Part shown: piece by piece, positions 1 to 6,882 of the stretch
Layout: each line of letters opens with the position of its first letter
Numbering within the stretch: the first letter of the stretch is position 1
Assembly (NCBI GenBank): GCA_011620265.1
Contig: WOZM01000126.1
Span: forward strand, 1-43,815
DNA length: 43,815 nt
Direction: 5' to 3'
Source of the DNA: Paracoccaceae bacterium
Lineage (GTDB): Bacteria; Pseudomonadota; Alphaproteobacteria; Rhodobacterales; Rhodobacteraceae
The notes under the pieces: generated by a model
The model's database searches: none
Seen by the model: only the letters and a program-made list of their open reading frames with translations
Told to the model about the DNA's origin: nothing
Program-made: the position numbers and the translations under genes

Positions 1-67
1 AAGAGGCGCCGGAGGCGACAAACACATTCTTCGCCAGGTCGAGCCCGACCGTGATGATCTCCGACAT
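1..67 (-). CDS. IS110-family transposase, N-terminal fragment running off the window
   Basis: Reading the minus strand from the ATG at 67-65 gives 22 residues, MSEIITVGLDLAKNVFVASG followed by AS, and the frame is open to the window edge. The GLDLAKNVF stretch is the hallmark start of IS110/IS1111-family (DEDD) recombinases and contains the first catalytic Asp of their RuvC-like domain. A purine-rich Shine-Dalgarno (AAAGGGGGA on the minus strand, about 74-82) precedes the ATG. IS110-family enzymes excise and insert the element through a circular intermediate and lack the usual DDE chemistry. Whether the element is complete, and whether it belongs to the IS110 or IS1111 subgroup, cannot be decided from 22 residues. 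It points away from mcl1. Confidence 0.8.
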   Translation of the reverse strand, partial: MSEIITVGLDLAKNVFVASGAS

Positions 68-99
68 GACCGTCCCCCTTTGTGGATCGTCGCGGACCC

Positions 100-151
100 G
101 GCATGGCACATCACTGCCGTCGGGGGGCGGTCACATCATCAATGACATGCC
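100..151 (-). other. possible structured RNA or DNA in the non-coding end of the IS110 element
   Basis: This lies 33 nt upstream of the transposase start. The 6-bp arms GGCATG (100-105) and CATGCC (146-151) enclose a weaker inner pairing of ACTGCC (114-119) with GGCGGT (126-131), separated by an asymmetric internal loop containing two copies of CACATCA (107-113 and 132-138). In IS110-group elements the stretch upstream of the recombinase encodes the bridge RNA, so a stem/internal-loop fold here is in the expected place. The assignment is an inference: the pairing is short, the element boundaries are not visible, and no relative is available for comparison. Confidence 0.2.
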
Positions 152-246
152 ATTCTGATACAAAGCAAACCTGAAACGCTATACGCATGCGGGACGGCGG
201 CATTACGCGCCGCTCGGCGCGGGTTTCTGCGCCTGCGAAAGGATGC

Positions 247-275
247 TTGCACGGGCTCGCGCAATATTCTATCCG
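247..275 (+). promoter_or_regulatory. candidate sigma70-type promoter of mcl1
   Basis: TTGCAC (247-252), a 17-bp spacer and TATCCG (270-275) stand about 44 bp before the mcl1 ATG. An alternative -10-like TATACG is at 180-185. A 7-bp hairpin CGCGCCG-CT-CGGCGCG (206-221) lies between the two. Confidence 0.35.
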
Positions 276-318
276 AACCCAGACACGCAACGAAACTTCC
301 TTGCCGAAAGGTCGCGCC

Positions 319-1278
319 ATGAGCTTCCGCCTCCAGCCCGCCGCCCCCGCCCGTCCGAACCGCTGCCAGCTCTTCGGCCCCGGCTCGCGTCCGGCGATCT
401 TCGAGAAGATGGCGACGAGCGCCGCCGACGTGATCAACCTCGATCTGGAGGATTCGGTCGCCCCCGACGACAAGCCGCAGGCGCGCCGGAACATCATCGA
501 GGCGATCAACGACATCGACTGGGGGGTGAAGCATCTCTCGGTCCGCATCAACGGCCTCGACACCCCCTTCTGGTACCGCGACGTGGTCGAGGTGCTGGAA
601 GCGGCCGGCGACCGGATCGACCAGATCATGATCCCGAAAGTCGGTTGTGCATCAGACGTTTACGCAGTCGATGCCCTGGCGACGGCAGTGGAACGCGCGA
701 AGGGCCGGACGAAGCCGGTCAGCCTCGAGGTGATCATAGAGACGGCCGCCGGCATCGCCCATGTCGAGGAGATCGCGGCCTCCTCCCCCCGGCTCCAGGC
801 GATGAGCCTCGGCGCGGCCGACTTCGCTGCCTCGATGGGGATGCAGACGACCGGCATCGGCGGCACGCAGGAGGACTACTACATGGTCCGCGAGGGCCGG
901 AAATTCTGGTCCGACCCGTGGCACTGGGCGCAGACCGCCATCGTCGCCGCCTGCCGCACCCATGGCGTGCTGCCGGTGGACGGGCCGTTCGGCGACTTCT
1001 CCGACGACGAGGGCTTCATCGCCCAGGCGAAGCGCTCGGCGACGCTCGGCATGGTCGGCAAATGGGCCATTCATCCCAAGCAGGTGGCGTTGGCGAACGA
1101 GGTCTTCACGCCCTCCGAAGCCAGGCTGACCGAGGCGCGCGAAATCCTTGCGGCGATGGCAGAAGCACAGCGCACCGGCGCGGGCGCCGCCGTCTACAAG
1201 GGCCGGCTCGTCGATATCGCCAGCGTCCGGCAGGCCGAGGTGATCGTGCGCCAGGCCGAGATGATCGCCGGGGGCTGA
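319..1278 (+). CDS. mcl1: L-malyl-CoA/beta-methylmalyl-CoA lyase
   Basis: HpcH/HpaI (CitE-like) aldolase-fold lyase of 319 residues, the usual length for Rhodobacter Mcl1, which the sequence follows closely throughout. The family cleaves L-malyl-CoA to acetyl-CoA and glyoxylate and reversibly condenses propionyl-CoA with glyoxylate to beta-methylmalyl-CoA. Both are steps of the ethylmalonyl-CoA pathway for acetate assimilation, in the cytosol. Residues matching the known substrate/metal-binding set are present: Arg76 (SVRING), Glu141 (VIIETAAGI) and Asp168 (LGAADFA). I chose ATG 319 because it gives the family's MSFRLQP start; the open frame extends further upstream but that part has no family similarity. 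The gene ends at a GC hairpin facing a convergent MFS gene. The IS110 end lies about 250 bp upstream in the opposite direction. Identification is secure. Confidence 0.96.
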   Translation: MSFRLQPAAPARPNRCQLFGPGSRPAIFEKMATSAADVINLDLEDSVAPDDKPQARRNIIEAINDIDWGVKHLSVRINGLDTPFWYRDVVEVLEAAGDRIDQIMIPKVGCASDVYAVDALATAVERAKGRTKPVSLEVIIETAAGIAHVEEIAASSPRLQAMSLGAADFAASMGMQTTGIGGTQEDYYMVREGRKFWSDPWHWAQTAIVAACRTHGVLPVDGPFGDFSDDEGFIAQAKRSATLGMVGKWAIHPKQVALANEVFTPSEARLTEAREILAAMAEAQRTGAGAAVYKGRLVDIASVRQAEVIVRQAEMIAGG

Positions 1279-1316
1279 GGCCGGGCACGCGGCGCCCATT
1301 CCGCGCCGCCCGGCGA

Positions 1317-1335
1317 GGGGGGCTCGATGCCCCCC
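1317..1335. terminator. hairpin between convergent mcl1 and MFS gene
   Basis: Perfect 7-bp stem GGGGGGC (1317-1323), loop TCGAT, GCCCCCC (1329-1335). There is no T-run on either side, so it may act as a 3'-end stabiliser or a bidirectional terminator of the GC-rich type. Confidence 0.5.
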
Positions 1336-1348
1336 GAGACGGTCCCCC

Positions 1349-2563
1349 TCACGCCACCGCCGGCAGGCGCGGCCGCGACCGGACCAGCACCGTCAGCACG
1401 ATGCCGAGGTTGAGCACGTTCCAGCCGATGCCGTTCAGGAACGCCATCCGGTAGGACCCCGTCACATCGTAGATCCAGCCCGACATCCAGCCGCCAAGCG
1501 CCATGCCGACGATCGTCGCCATCATCACGAAGCCGACCCGCGCGCCGGCCTCCTTCGCGGGCAGGTATTCGCGCACGATGACCGCATAGGAGGGCACGAT
1601 CCCGCCCTGCGACAGCCCGAAGACGAGGCTCACGAGATAGAGCGAGGTCAGCCCCGCCGACGGCAGGTAGAGGATCAGCGCCAGCCCCTGCAGCGCCGAG
1701 CCGATCAGCAGCGTCCGCACCCCGCCGAGCACATCGGCGAGAAGACCCGAGGCGATGCGCGAGGCGACGCCGCCGAGAAGCATCAGCGACAGCATCTCCG
1801 CGCCCACCGCCGGGCCGAAGCCGAGGTCGACGCAATAGGCGACGATATGGACCTGCGGCATCGACATCGCGACGCAGCAGCCGACCCCGGCCAGCGCCAG
1901 GAGCCATTGCAGCGCCCGGGGGCTGAGCCCCGTCGTCGCCGCGCGCTCGGCGGCCATCCGCGTCGTCTGCGCCGACATCGCCTCGGGCAGGCCCCGGCGG
2001 AGGAGCAGCGCGAGCGGGATCACCACGACCAGCGTCAGCGCCGCCAGCACGAGATAGACCACCCGCCAGCCGTCGCTTGCGAGCACACCCGACAGCGCCA
2101 CCGGCCAGATCGCGCCCGAGAGGTAGTTGCCGCTCGCCACCAGCGCCACCGCGATGCCGCGCCGCTTCAGGAACCATTGCGAGGCATCGGCGATCAGCGG
2201 CCCGAAACTCGCCGAGGTGCCGAAACCGATCGCGAATTGCGCGACCGACAGCATCGCGACCGACCCGGCCACCGCCGCGAAGCCGTAACCCGCCGCGATC
2301 AGCACCGCCGCGCAGATGAGCGCCACGCTCATCCCGAACCGGTCCACCGCCCGCCCGATCCAGAAATTGCCGAGCGCGAAGCCCACCATCGTCACCGTAT
2401 AGGGCAGCGAGGCATCGGCGCGGTCGACCCCGAACTCCGCCTGCACCGCCGGCAGGATCAGGATGATCGCCCACATGCCGACATTGCCCACGACCCCGAC
2501 GAGGAGCGATATCCCCAACCGGATCCAGGACGCACGACTGTCGAGGCTGGCAATGGCGGTCAC
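1349..2563 (-). CDS. MFS transporter, probable organic-anion or monocarboxylate type
   Basis: A 404-residue integral membrane protein with about 12 hydrophobic segments, the standard length for a major facilitator. After the second segment, around residues 65-75, it has the loop GRAVDRFG, a variant of the GxxxDRxGRR family motif. The distribution of segments and the GGWMSGWIYDVTGSYRMAF stretch near the end recall the monocarboxylate/oxalate:formate-antiporter branch, but the substrate cannot be read from sequence. The start is a GTG at 2563, the only initiation codon giving a short N-terminus before the first helix; no strong ribosome-binding site is seen. It is transcribed divergently from accA and converges on mcl1. 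Link to mcl1 (for example uptake of a C2-C4 acid) is only suggested by adjacency. Confidence 0.85.
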   Translation of the reverse strand: MTAIASLDSRASWIRLGISLLVGVVGNVGMWAIILILPAVQAEFGVDRADASLPYTVTMVGFALGNFWIGRAVDRFGMSVALICAAVLIAAGYGFAAVAGSVAMLSVAQFAIGFGTSASFGPLIADASQWFLKRRGIAVALVASGNYLSGAIWPVALSGVLASDGWRVVYLVLAALTLVVVIPLALLLRRGLPEAMSAQTTRMAAERAATTGLSPRALQWLLALAGVGCCVAMSMPQVHIVAYCVDLGFGPAVGAEMLSLMLLGGVASRIASGLLADVLGGVRTLLIGSALQGLALILYLPSAGLTSLYLVSLVFGLSQGGIVPSYAVIVREYLPAKEAGARVGFVMMATIVGMALGGWMSGWIYDVTGSYRMAFLNGIGWNVLNLGIVLTVLVRSRPRLPAVA

Positions 2564-2615
2564 GATGCCGCGACGCTAGCCGCCGCCTCGCGCCTTGTCC
2601 ATCGCCGCAGTGGAG

Positions 2616-2644
2616 TTGCAATGCCGGGCGCCTGCCGTCATATA
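2616..2644 (+). promoter_or_regulatory. candidate promoter of accA
   Basis: TTGCAA (2616-2621), a 17-bp spacer and CATATA (2639-2644), with the overlapping TATAAG at 2641-2646. This is 28 bp before the accA start and leaves a short leader containing GGGAGAG as ribosome-binding site. Confidence 0.5.
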
Positions 2645-2672
2645 AGCCCGTGACCGTTCCCGGGAGAGCGCC

Positions 2673-3632
2673 ATGAACTACCTCGAATTCGAAAAACCGC
2701 TTGCCGAGATCGAAGGCAAGGCCGAGGAGCTTCGAGCGCTGGCGCGGACGAACGAGGGCATGGATGTCTCCAAGGAAGCCGCCGCGCTCGACAAGAAAGC
2801 GGGCGATCTCCTGCGCGAACTCTACAAGAATCTCGACCCCTGGCGGAAATGCCAGGTCGCGCGCCATCCCGACCGGCCGCATTGCAAGGACTATATCGAC
2901 CGGCTGTTTTCCGAATTCACCACCCTCGCAGGAGACCGCAACTTCGCCGACGATCACGCGGTGATGGGTGGCCTTGCCCGGTTCGACGATCAGCCCGTGG
3001 TCGTCATCGGGCAGGAGAAGGGCTCCGACACCAAGACGCGGATCGAGCACAACTTCGGCATGGCCCGGCCCGAGGGCTACCGCAAGGCGATCCGCCTCAT
3101 GGACCTCGCCGACCGGTTCCGGCTGCCGGTCATCACCCTCGTCGACACGCCGGGCGCCTATCCCGGCAAGGGCGCCGAGGAGCGCGGCCAGAGCGAGGCG
3201 ATTGCGCGGTCGACGGAAAAGTGCCTGCAGATCGGCGTGCCGCTGATCTCGGTCATCATCGGCGAGGGCGGATCGGGCGGCGCGGTGGCCTTCGCGACCG
3301 CGAACCGCGTGGCAATGCTCGAGCACTCGATCTATTCGGTAATCACGCCCGAGGGCTGTGCGTCGATCCTGTGGAAGGATGCCGAACGCATGCGCGAGGC
3401 GGCGAACGCGCTCCGCCTCACCGCGCAGGACCTCCTGAAGCTCGCAGTGATCGACCGGATCATCCCGGAACCGCTCGGCGGCGCCCAGCGCAAGCGCGAC
3501 GAGGCGATCGCGAGCGTCGGCACGGCCATCGGCGAGATGCTGAAGGACCTTTCGGGCAGGAAGCCCGCCGATCTCGTCAAGGACCGGCGCGAGAAGTTCC
3601 TCGCCATGGGATCGAAGGGGCTGGCCGCGTAG
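2673..3632 (+). CDS. accA: acetyl-CoA carboxylase carboxyltransferase subunit alpha
   Basis: AccA (319 residues, typical length) pairs with AccD to transfer CO2 from carboxybiotin to acetyl-CoA, making malonyl-CoA for fatty-acid synthesis. The N-terminal helical part (about 1-60) is followed by the crotonase-like carboxyltransferase domain. Family hallmarks are visible: [14 protein letters not shown] around residue 160 and the glycine-rich GEGGSGGA around 198, which forms the acyl-CoA oxyanion environment. The ATG at 2673 is preceded by GGGAGAG at a suitable distance. It stands alone in its direction: the MFS gene is divergent and the PPOX flavoprotein convergent, with an intergenic repeat after the stop. 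accD is not in the window, which is normal. Confidence 0.97.
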   Translation: MNYLEFEKPLAEIEGKAEELRALARTNEGMDVSKEAAALDKKAGDLLRELYKNLDPWRKCQVARHPDRPHCKDYIDRLFSEFTTLAGDRNFADDHAVMGGLARFDDQPVVVIGQEKGSDTKTRIEHNFGMARPEGYRKAIRLMDLADRFRLPVITLVDTPGAYPGKGAEERGQSEAIARSTEKCLQIGVPLISVIIGEGGSGGAVAFATANRVAMLEHSIYSVITPEGCASILWKDAERMREAANALRLTAQDLLKLAVIDRIIPEPLGGAQRKRDEAIASVGTAIGEMLKDLSGRKPADLVKDRREKFLAMGSKGLAA

Positions 3633-3650
3633 CGGTCGGGGACCGTTTCG

Positions 3651-3682
3651 CGGGCAGGCGCCCGCCCGGCTTGTGTCGCGCC
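3651..3682. repeat. intergenic palindromic repeat, copy 1
   Basis: A 32-bp unit beginning CGGGCAGGCGCCCGCCCGGC lies in the gap between convergent accA and the PPOX gene. It recurs in inverse orientation at 23087-23118 with 30 of 32 positions identical, and its first 20 bases recur at 23218-23237 with one change. It contains GGCGCC and GGGC/GCCC arms and pairs partly with CGGGCGGG just downstream, so it may also terminate both genes. The rest of 3633-3797 shows nothing recognisable. Confidence 0.6.
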
Positions 3683-3797
3683 GGCGGGCGGGTTCGCAAC
3701 GGACTCGAAGCGGTCATTCGAGGACTGCGTGCAAGCATCTGCGGAGACAATGATCGCCGGATCCCCGGCCGCTCGATGGCGGCGGGGCACATCCGCT

Positions 3798-4403
3798 TTA
3801 CCACAGCGTCGCCGCCGCCCGGCCCGGCCATTCCGCGTCATAGGCGGCGCCGTCGATGGCGCCCCGGCTGATCTCCGCCAGCATGTCGCCCACCGTCGGC
3901 AGTCCCGCCGAGCGGTCGCCGTCCGTCCAGATCCGGGAGCGCAGCAAGGCGCGGGCGCATTGCGAGTAGACCTCGGCGATCGCGATCAGGATCACCGTGC
4001 GGGGCGCCTTGCCACCCCGCGCGAAGCTCTGCCGCATGGCGTCATCGGCCGTGACCCGCGCCGTGCCGTTGACGCGGACGACGTTGTCCGACCCGGCGAC
4101 AAGGAACATCAGGCTGACGCGCGGATCGCGGACGATGTTGCGCAGGCTGTCGATGCGCTCGTTGCCGCGCCAGTCGGGCAGCGCCAGCGTGCCGGGATCG
4201 AGCTCGCGCACCACCGGCCCGTCATCGCCGCGCGGGCTGGCGTCGGTGCCCTCAGGCCCGACGGTCGTGAGGATGCAGAGCCGCGAGCGGCCGATCCAGG
4301 CGCGGTAGGCCGGCGTCATCCGCCGCGCGACCTTGACAAGCGATGCTTCTCCGGGCGTGCCGTAGTGACCCTCGAGCGCCTCGACCGTCTCGATGAACTC
4401 CAT
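3798..4403 (-). CDS. pyridoxamine 5'-phosphate oxidase-family FMN protein
   Basis: A 201-residue protein of the PNPOx-like split-barrel fold, closest in layout to the MSMEG_1061/DR2398-type FMN-dependent PPOX proteins. The core runs from LCILTTVGPEGTDASPRGD (about 42-60) through PDWRGNERIDSLRNI (about 76-90) to PRVSLMFLVAGSDNVVRVNG (about 93-112), the usual FMN-phosphate and dimer-interface region. It ends with RSRIWTDGDRSAGLPTVGDML, characteristic of this subgroup. The substrate is unknown. It is the last gene of a tight minus-strand operon, starting 3 nt after the plsC stop, so it is probably co-transcribed with ftsEX and plsC, although no functional connection is evident. A role in pyridoxal phosphate synthesis should not be assumed. 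Confidence 0.85.
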   Translation of the reverse strand: MEFIETVEALEGHYGTPGEASLVKVARRMTPAYRAWIGRSRLCILTTVGPEGTDASPRGDDGPVVRELDPGTLALPDWRGNERIDSLRNIVRDPRVSLMFLVAGSDNVVRVNGTARVTADDAMRQSFARGGKAPRTVILIAIAEVYSQCARALLRSRIWTDGDRSAGLPTVGDMLAEISRGAIDGAAYDAEWPGRAAATLW

Positions 4404-4406
4404 CCC

Positions 4407-5141
4407 TCAGCCCTCCGACGGGAAGCCCGCCTCGGCCATCAGCCGGTCGGACGCGTCCTCGACCGCAGGCTCGATCCGCGCCATGAAGGCCTCGACGGGA
4501 AGTCCGGCCGGGATGCGCGGCAGGAACTCCACCACCGCGATGCCGGGCTTGCGCAAGACGCCGTGGCGCGGCCAGAAGACGCCGACATTGGTCGCCGCCG
4601 GCACGCAGTCCTGACCGAGCTGGCTGTAGAGGACGCCGACCCCGACCTTGTAGGACTTGTGCGCCCCCGCCGCGACGCGGGTGCCCTGCGGATAGATGAT
4701 GAGCTGTCCGGGCCAGGCCGTCCCGGCCTTCACATCGGCGACCATCTTCGTCACCGCCTGCCCGCGCTTGCCGCGATCGACCGGGATGCAACCGAGCCGC
4801 ATGGCATACCAGCCGACGATGGGCGCCCGGAGAAGCTCCTTCTTCATGATGAATTTCGGCCGCGGCACGACCGAGACGATCATGATGATGTCGAAGAAGC
4901 TCTGGTGCTTGGCGCCGATCACCACCTCGTCCGTGGGCACCTCGCCACGGATCTCGGACCGCAGGCCGACCAGCACGGCCGCCGAGGCGCGGACCCAGCG
5001 GCAATAGGCGTGGACCGCGTCGAAGACCGCCTCGCGCCGGACCAAGACGATGGGTGTCCAGAATAGTGCGTAGATCACCATCGCCAGATACATCTGGACG
5101 ATGAAGATCACCGACAGGACGTATTGCAGCGCCAGCCTCAT
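4407..5141 (-). CDS. plsC: 1-acyl-sn-glycerol-3-phosphate acyltransferase (PlsC-like)
   Basis: A 244-residue membrane-associated acyltransferase that would acylate lysophosphatidic acid to phosphatidic acid. A hydrophobic N-terminal segment (about 7-33) precedes the LPLAT domain. Motif I is HQSFFD with His79 and Asp84 (HxxxxD catalytic pair). Motif III reads YPQGTR (150-155) where the textbook form is FPEGTR, so the Glu is replaced by Gln; this may be a lineage variant rather than a defect, because the rest of the domain is intact. The ATG overlaps the ftsX stop (ATGA, 5138-5141), implying translational coupling, and the PPOX gene starts 3 nt after its stop. Several plsC paralogues are common in this family of bacteria, so this may not be the essential copy. 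Confidence 0.88.
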   Translation of the reverse strand: MRLALQYVLSVIFIVQMYLAMVIYALFWTPIVLVRREAVFDAVHAYCRWVRASAAVLVGLRSEIRGEVPTDEVVIGAKHQSFFDIIMIVSVVPRPKFIMKKELLRAPIVGWYAMRLGCIPVDRGKRGQAVTKMVADVKAGTAWPGQLIIYPQGTRVAAGAHKSYKVGVGVLYSQLGQDCVPAATNVGVFWPRHGVLRKPGIAVVEFLPRIPAGLPVEAFMARIEPAVEDASDRLMAEAGFPSEG

Positions 5142-6043
5142 TGCACCTCCCTCAGCGTCCTGAGCGCCGCCGCGCGCGTCGCCCAGAAGGCCACGATAGC
5201 CGCAAAGGGCGGGATTGCCAGCGGCCAGAGCCATCCGGTGCCGGCGAAACCGAGCCCGGTGAGAAAGCCGCCCGCCTCGTCCGCCGCCGGCAGAAGCGCC
5301 ACGGCGATCATGCCGGCAAGCGTCCCGGCCGCGGCCCCCGCCAGGGCGCGCAGCGTGAAGCGGCGGACGAAGGCGCGGGCGATGTAGATGTCGCGGGCGC
5401 CGACGAGGCGCAGGGTGCGGATCACCTGGCCGTTGGCGGCCAACGCCGCCTGCGCCGCGAGCGTCACCATCGCCGCCATCGCCCCGCCGATCAGCCCCAG
5501 CGACAGAAACCCGAGCGACCGCAGCCGCTCCGCCGCCGCGACGAGCGGCCGGCGCCAGCGCTGATGGTCGTCGAGCGTCGCGCCCGGCGCCTCGGCCGAA
5601 AGGCGCAGCTTCAGCCCCTCGGCATCGAACCCGTCCCCGGTCTCCGTCACCTCGATCAGCTGCGGGATCGGCAGGCTGTCGACCGGCAGGTCCGGCCCGA
5701 ACCAGGGCGCGAGCAGCGCCCGCGTCTCGGCCGTGTCGAGTGCCCGGGCCGAGCCGACGCCGGGCGTCACCGCGAGGATATCGAGCACCAGCCGCGTCTG
5801 CGCCGCCATCTGTTCGGCGGGCGCCGAGATGCGCACCGTGGCGCCTTGCGACAAGGCCCCGGCCCAGCGCTCCGCCAGCCGCCCGGTGGCGAGCGACAGC
5901 GCCAGCGCGAAGACCGCGAGGAAAGCCATCGCCCCCGCCGACAGAAGCGTGAGCCAGGCCGCGGCCCCGGATGGCGGCACCACCCGGTCGGCGCGCGGAT
6001 CGCCGGTCAGAAGCGCGCCGAGCCGGCCCAGGAACGCCCTCAC
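5138..6043 (-). CDS. ftsX: cell division ABC transporter permease FtsX
   Basis: A 301-residue FtsX homologue. The first transmembrane segment lies near residues 27-50, followed by a periplasmic domain of about 120 residues and three more segments in the last third. FtsX with FtsE forms a type VII ABC complex at the septum that activates peptidoglycan hydrolases during division rather than moving a solute. It overlaps ftsE upstream (6040-6043) and plsC downstream (5138-5141) by ATGA, so the three genes form one translational unit. Sequence similarity is weak in the periplasmic part, as usual for FtsX; the call rests on topology and the ftsE partner. Confidence 0.9.
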   Translation of the reverse strand: MRAFLGRLGALLTGDPRADRVVPPSGAAAWLTLLSAGAMAFLAVFALALSLATGRLAERWAGALSQGATVRISAPAEQMAAQTRLVLDILAVTPGVGSARALDTAETRALLAPWFGPDLPVDSLPIPQLIEVTETGDGFDAEGLKLRLSAEAPGATLDDHQRWRRPLVAAAERLRSLGFLSLGLIGGAMAAMVTLAAQAALAANGQVIRTLRLVGARDIYIARAFVRRFTLRALAGAAAGTLAGMIAVALLPAADEAGGFLTGLGFAGTGWLWPLAIPPFAAIVAFWATRAAALRTLREVQ

Positions 6044-6711
6044 AGCTCCGCCCCCGCCATCTGCACCTGCCCGCCCTTGATCCGCAGCACCCGGGCCGCG
6101 ACCTGCGCCTTGGCCGCCCGGATGAGGTTGAGGTCATGGGTCGCGACGAGGATCGCGGTGCCCATCCGGTTCAGCTCGACGAGCAGGGTCAGAAGCCTCA
6201 GCGACATCTCCCAGTCGAGATTGCCGGTGGGTTCGTCCGCGAGCAGCATTTCAGGCGACATGATCACCGCCCGCGCCAGGGCCGCGCGCTGGCGTTCGCC
6301 GCCCGAGAGCGAGGGCGGCAGCGACCTGACCTGCCCCGAAAGCCCGACCCAGGACAGAAGCTCCTTCAACTCGGTCGCGTCGGCGGCGCGTCCCGCGACC
6401 GTCAGCGGCAGCGCGACGTTTTCCTCGAGCGGCAGGTGATCGAGGAACTGGCAGTCCTGATGGACGACGCCGATCCGGCGGCGGAGCCGCGCAACATCGT
6501 CGCGCGACATCTCCGCCCGGTCCTGGCCGAAGGCGCTGATGCGACCCGCGACCGGGGTCAGCTCGCCATAGCAGAGCTTGAGGAAGGTCGACTTGCCCGC
6601 CCCCGACGGCCCGGTGAGGAAATGGAACGATCCCGGCGCCAGCGTCAGGGTCATTCCCGACAGCAGCGGGCTGCCGCCATAGCCGTGCGCCACGTTCTGG
6701 AACTCGATCAA
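6040..6711 (-). CDS. ftsE: cell division ATP-binding protein FtsE
   Basis: A 223-residue ABC ATPase, the standard FtsE length. The Walker A is GPSGAGKST (about 35-43), the signature LSGGERQRAALARA (about 139-152), the Walker B/D-loop is LLADEPTGNLD, and the switch His is in ATHDLNLI. It pairs with FtsX at the division site. The start is a TTG at 6711: it gives the family's MIEFQNV N-terminus and is preceded by GGAGGGCAGGG, and no ATG or GTG in frame fits better. It heads the ftsE-ftsX-plsC-PPOX operon. Its leader holds a 22-bp dyad (6730-6751), noted separately. Confidence 0.95.
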   Translation of the reverse strand: MIEFQNVAHGYGGSPLLSGMTLTLAPGSFHFLTGPSGAGKSTFLKLCYGELTPVAGRISAFGQDRAEMSRDDVARLRRRIGVVHQDCQFLDHLPLEENVALPLTVAGRAADATELKELLSWVGLSGQVRSLPPSLSGGERQRAALARAVIMSPEMLLADEPTGNLDWEMSLRLLTLLVELNRMGTAILVATHDLNLIRAAKAQVAARVLRIKGGQVQMAGAEL

Positions 6712-6729
6712 GACCCTGCCCTCCGGCCC

Positions 6730-6751
6730 GGCATGGCCGATCTGCCATGCC
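6730..6751. promoter_or_regulatory. 22-bp dyad in the ftsE leader
   Basis: GGCATGGC (6730-6737), CGATCT, GCCATGCC (6744-6751): a perfect 8-bp inverted repeat ending 18 bp before the ftsE TTG codon and immediately upstream of its ribosome-binding site. It could be an operator or an mRNA hairpin near the ribosome-binding site; no regulator can be named. Confidence 0.4.
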
Positions 6752-6785
6752 TCGGCGCTGTTTTTTCGGTTTCGGCCACAAAGGC

Positions 6786-6814
6786 TTGGACGGAAACCCT
6801 TTGCTTGCTACAAC
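6786..6814 (+). promoter_or_regulatory. candidate promoter of the zinc-ribbon gene
   Basis: TTGGAC (6786-6791), 17-bp spacer, TACAAC (6809-6814). Downstream, the inverted repeat GGCCA-GAA-TGGCC (6829-6841) falls in the predicted leader, about 42 bp before the ATG at 6883. Confidence 0.5.
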
Positions 6815-6882
6815 ACGACAACAATAATGGCCAGAATGGCCGGCGGGATCCCATGGTGGCTGGTGGAGCGGGTTGGTACAGC

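Noticed and set aside
1194-3326. 710-codon minus-strand frame across mcl1 end, MFS gene and accA
   Set aside because: It spans three real genes in other frames, and its sequence is compositional arginine/glycine-rich noise.
6853-6882. Earlier ATG (6853) for the zinc-ribbon protein
   Set aside because: It would put ten unconserved residues before the ribbon and lacks a Shine-Dalgarno; relatives start directly at MRLICP.
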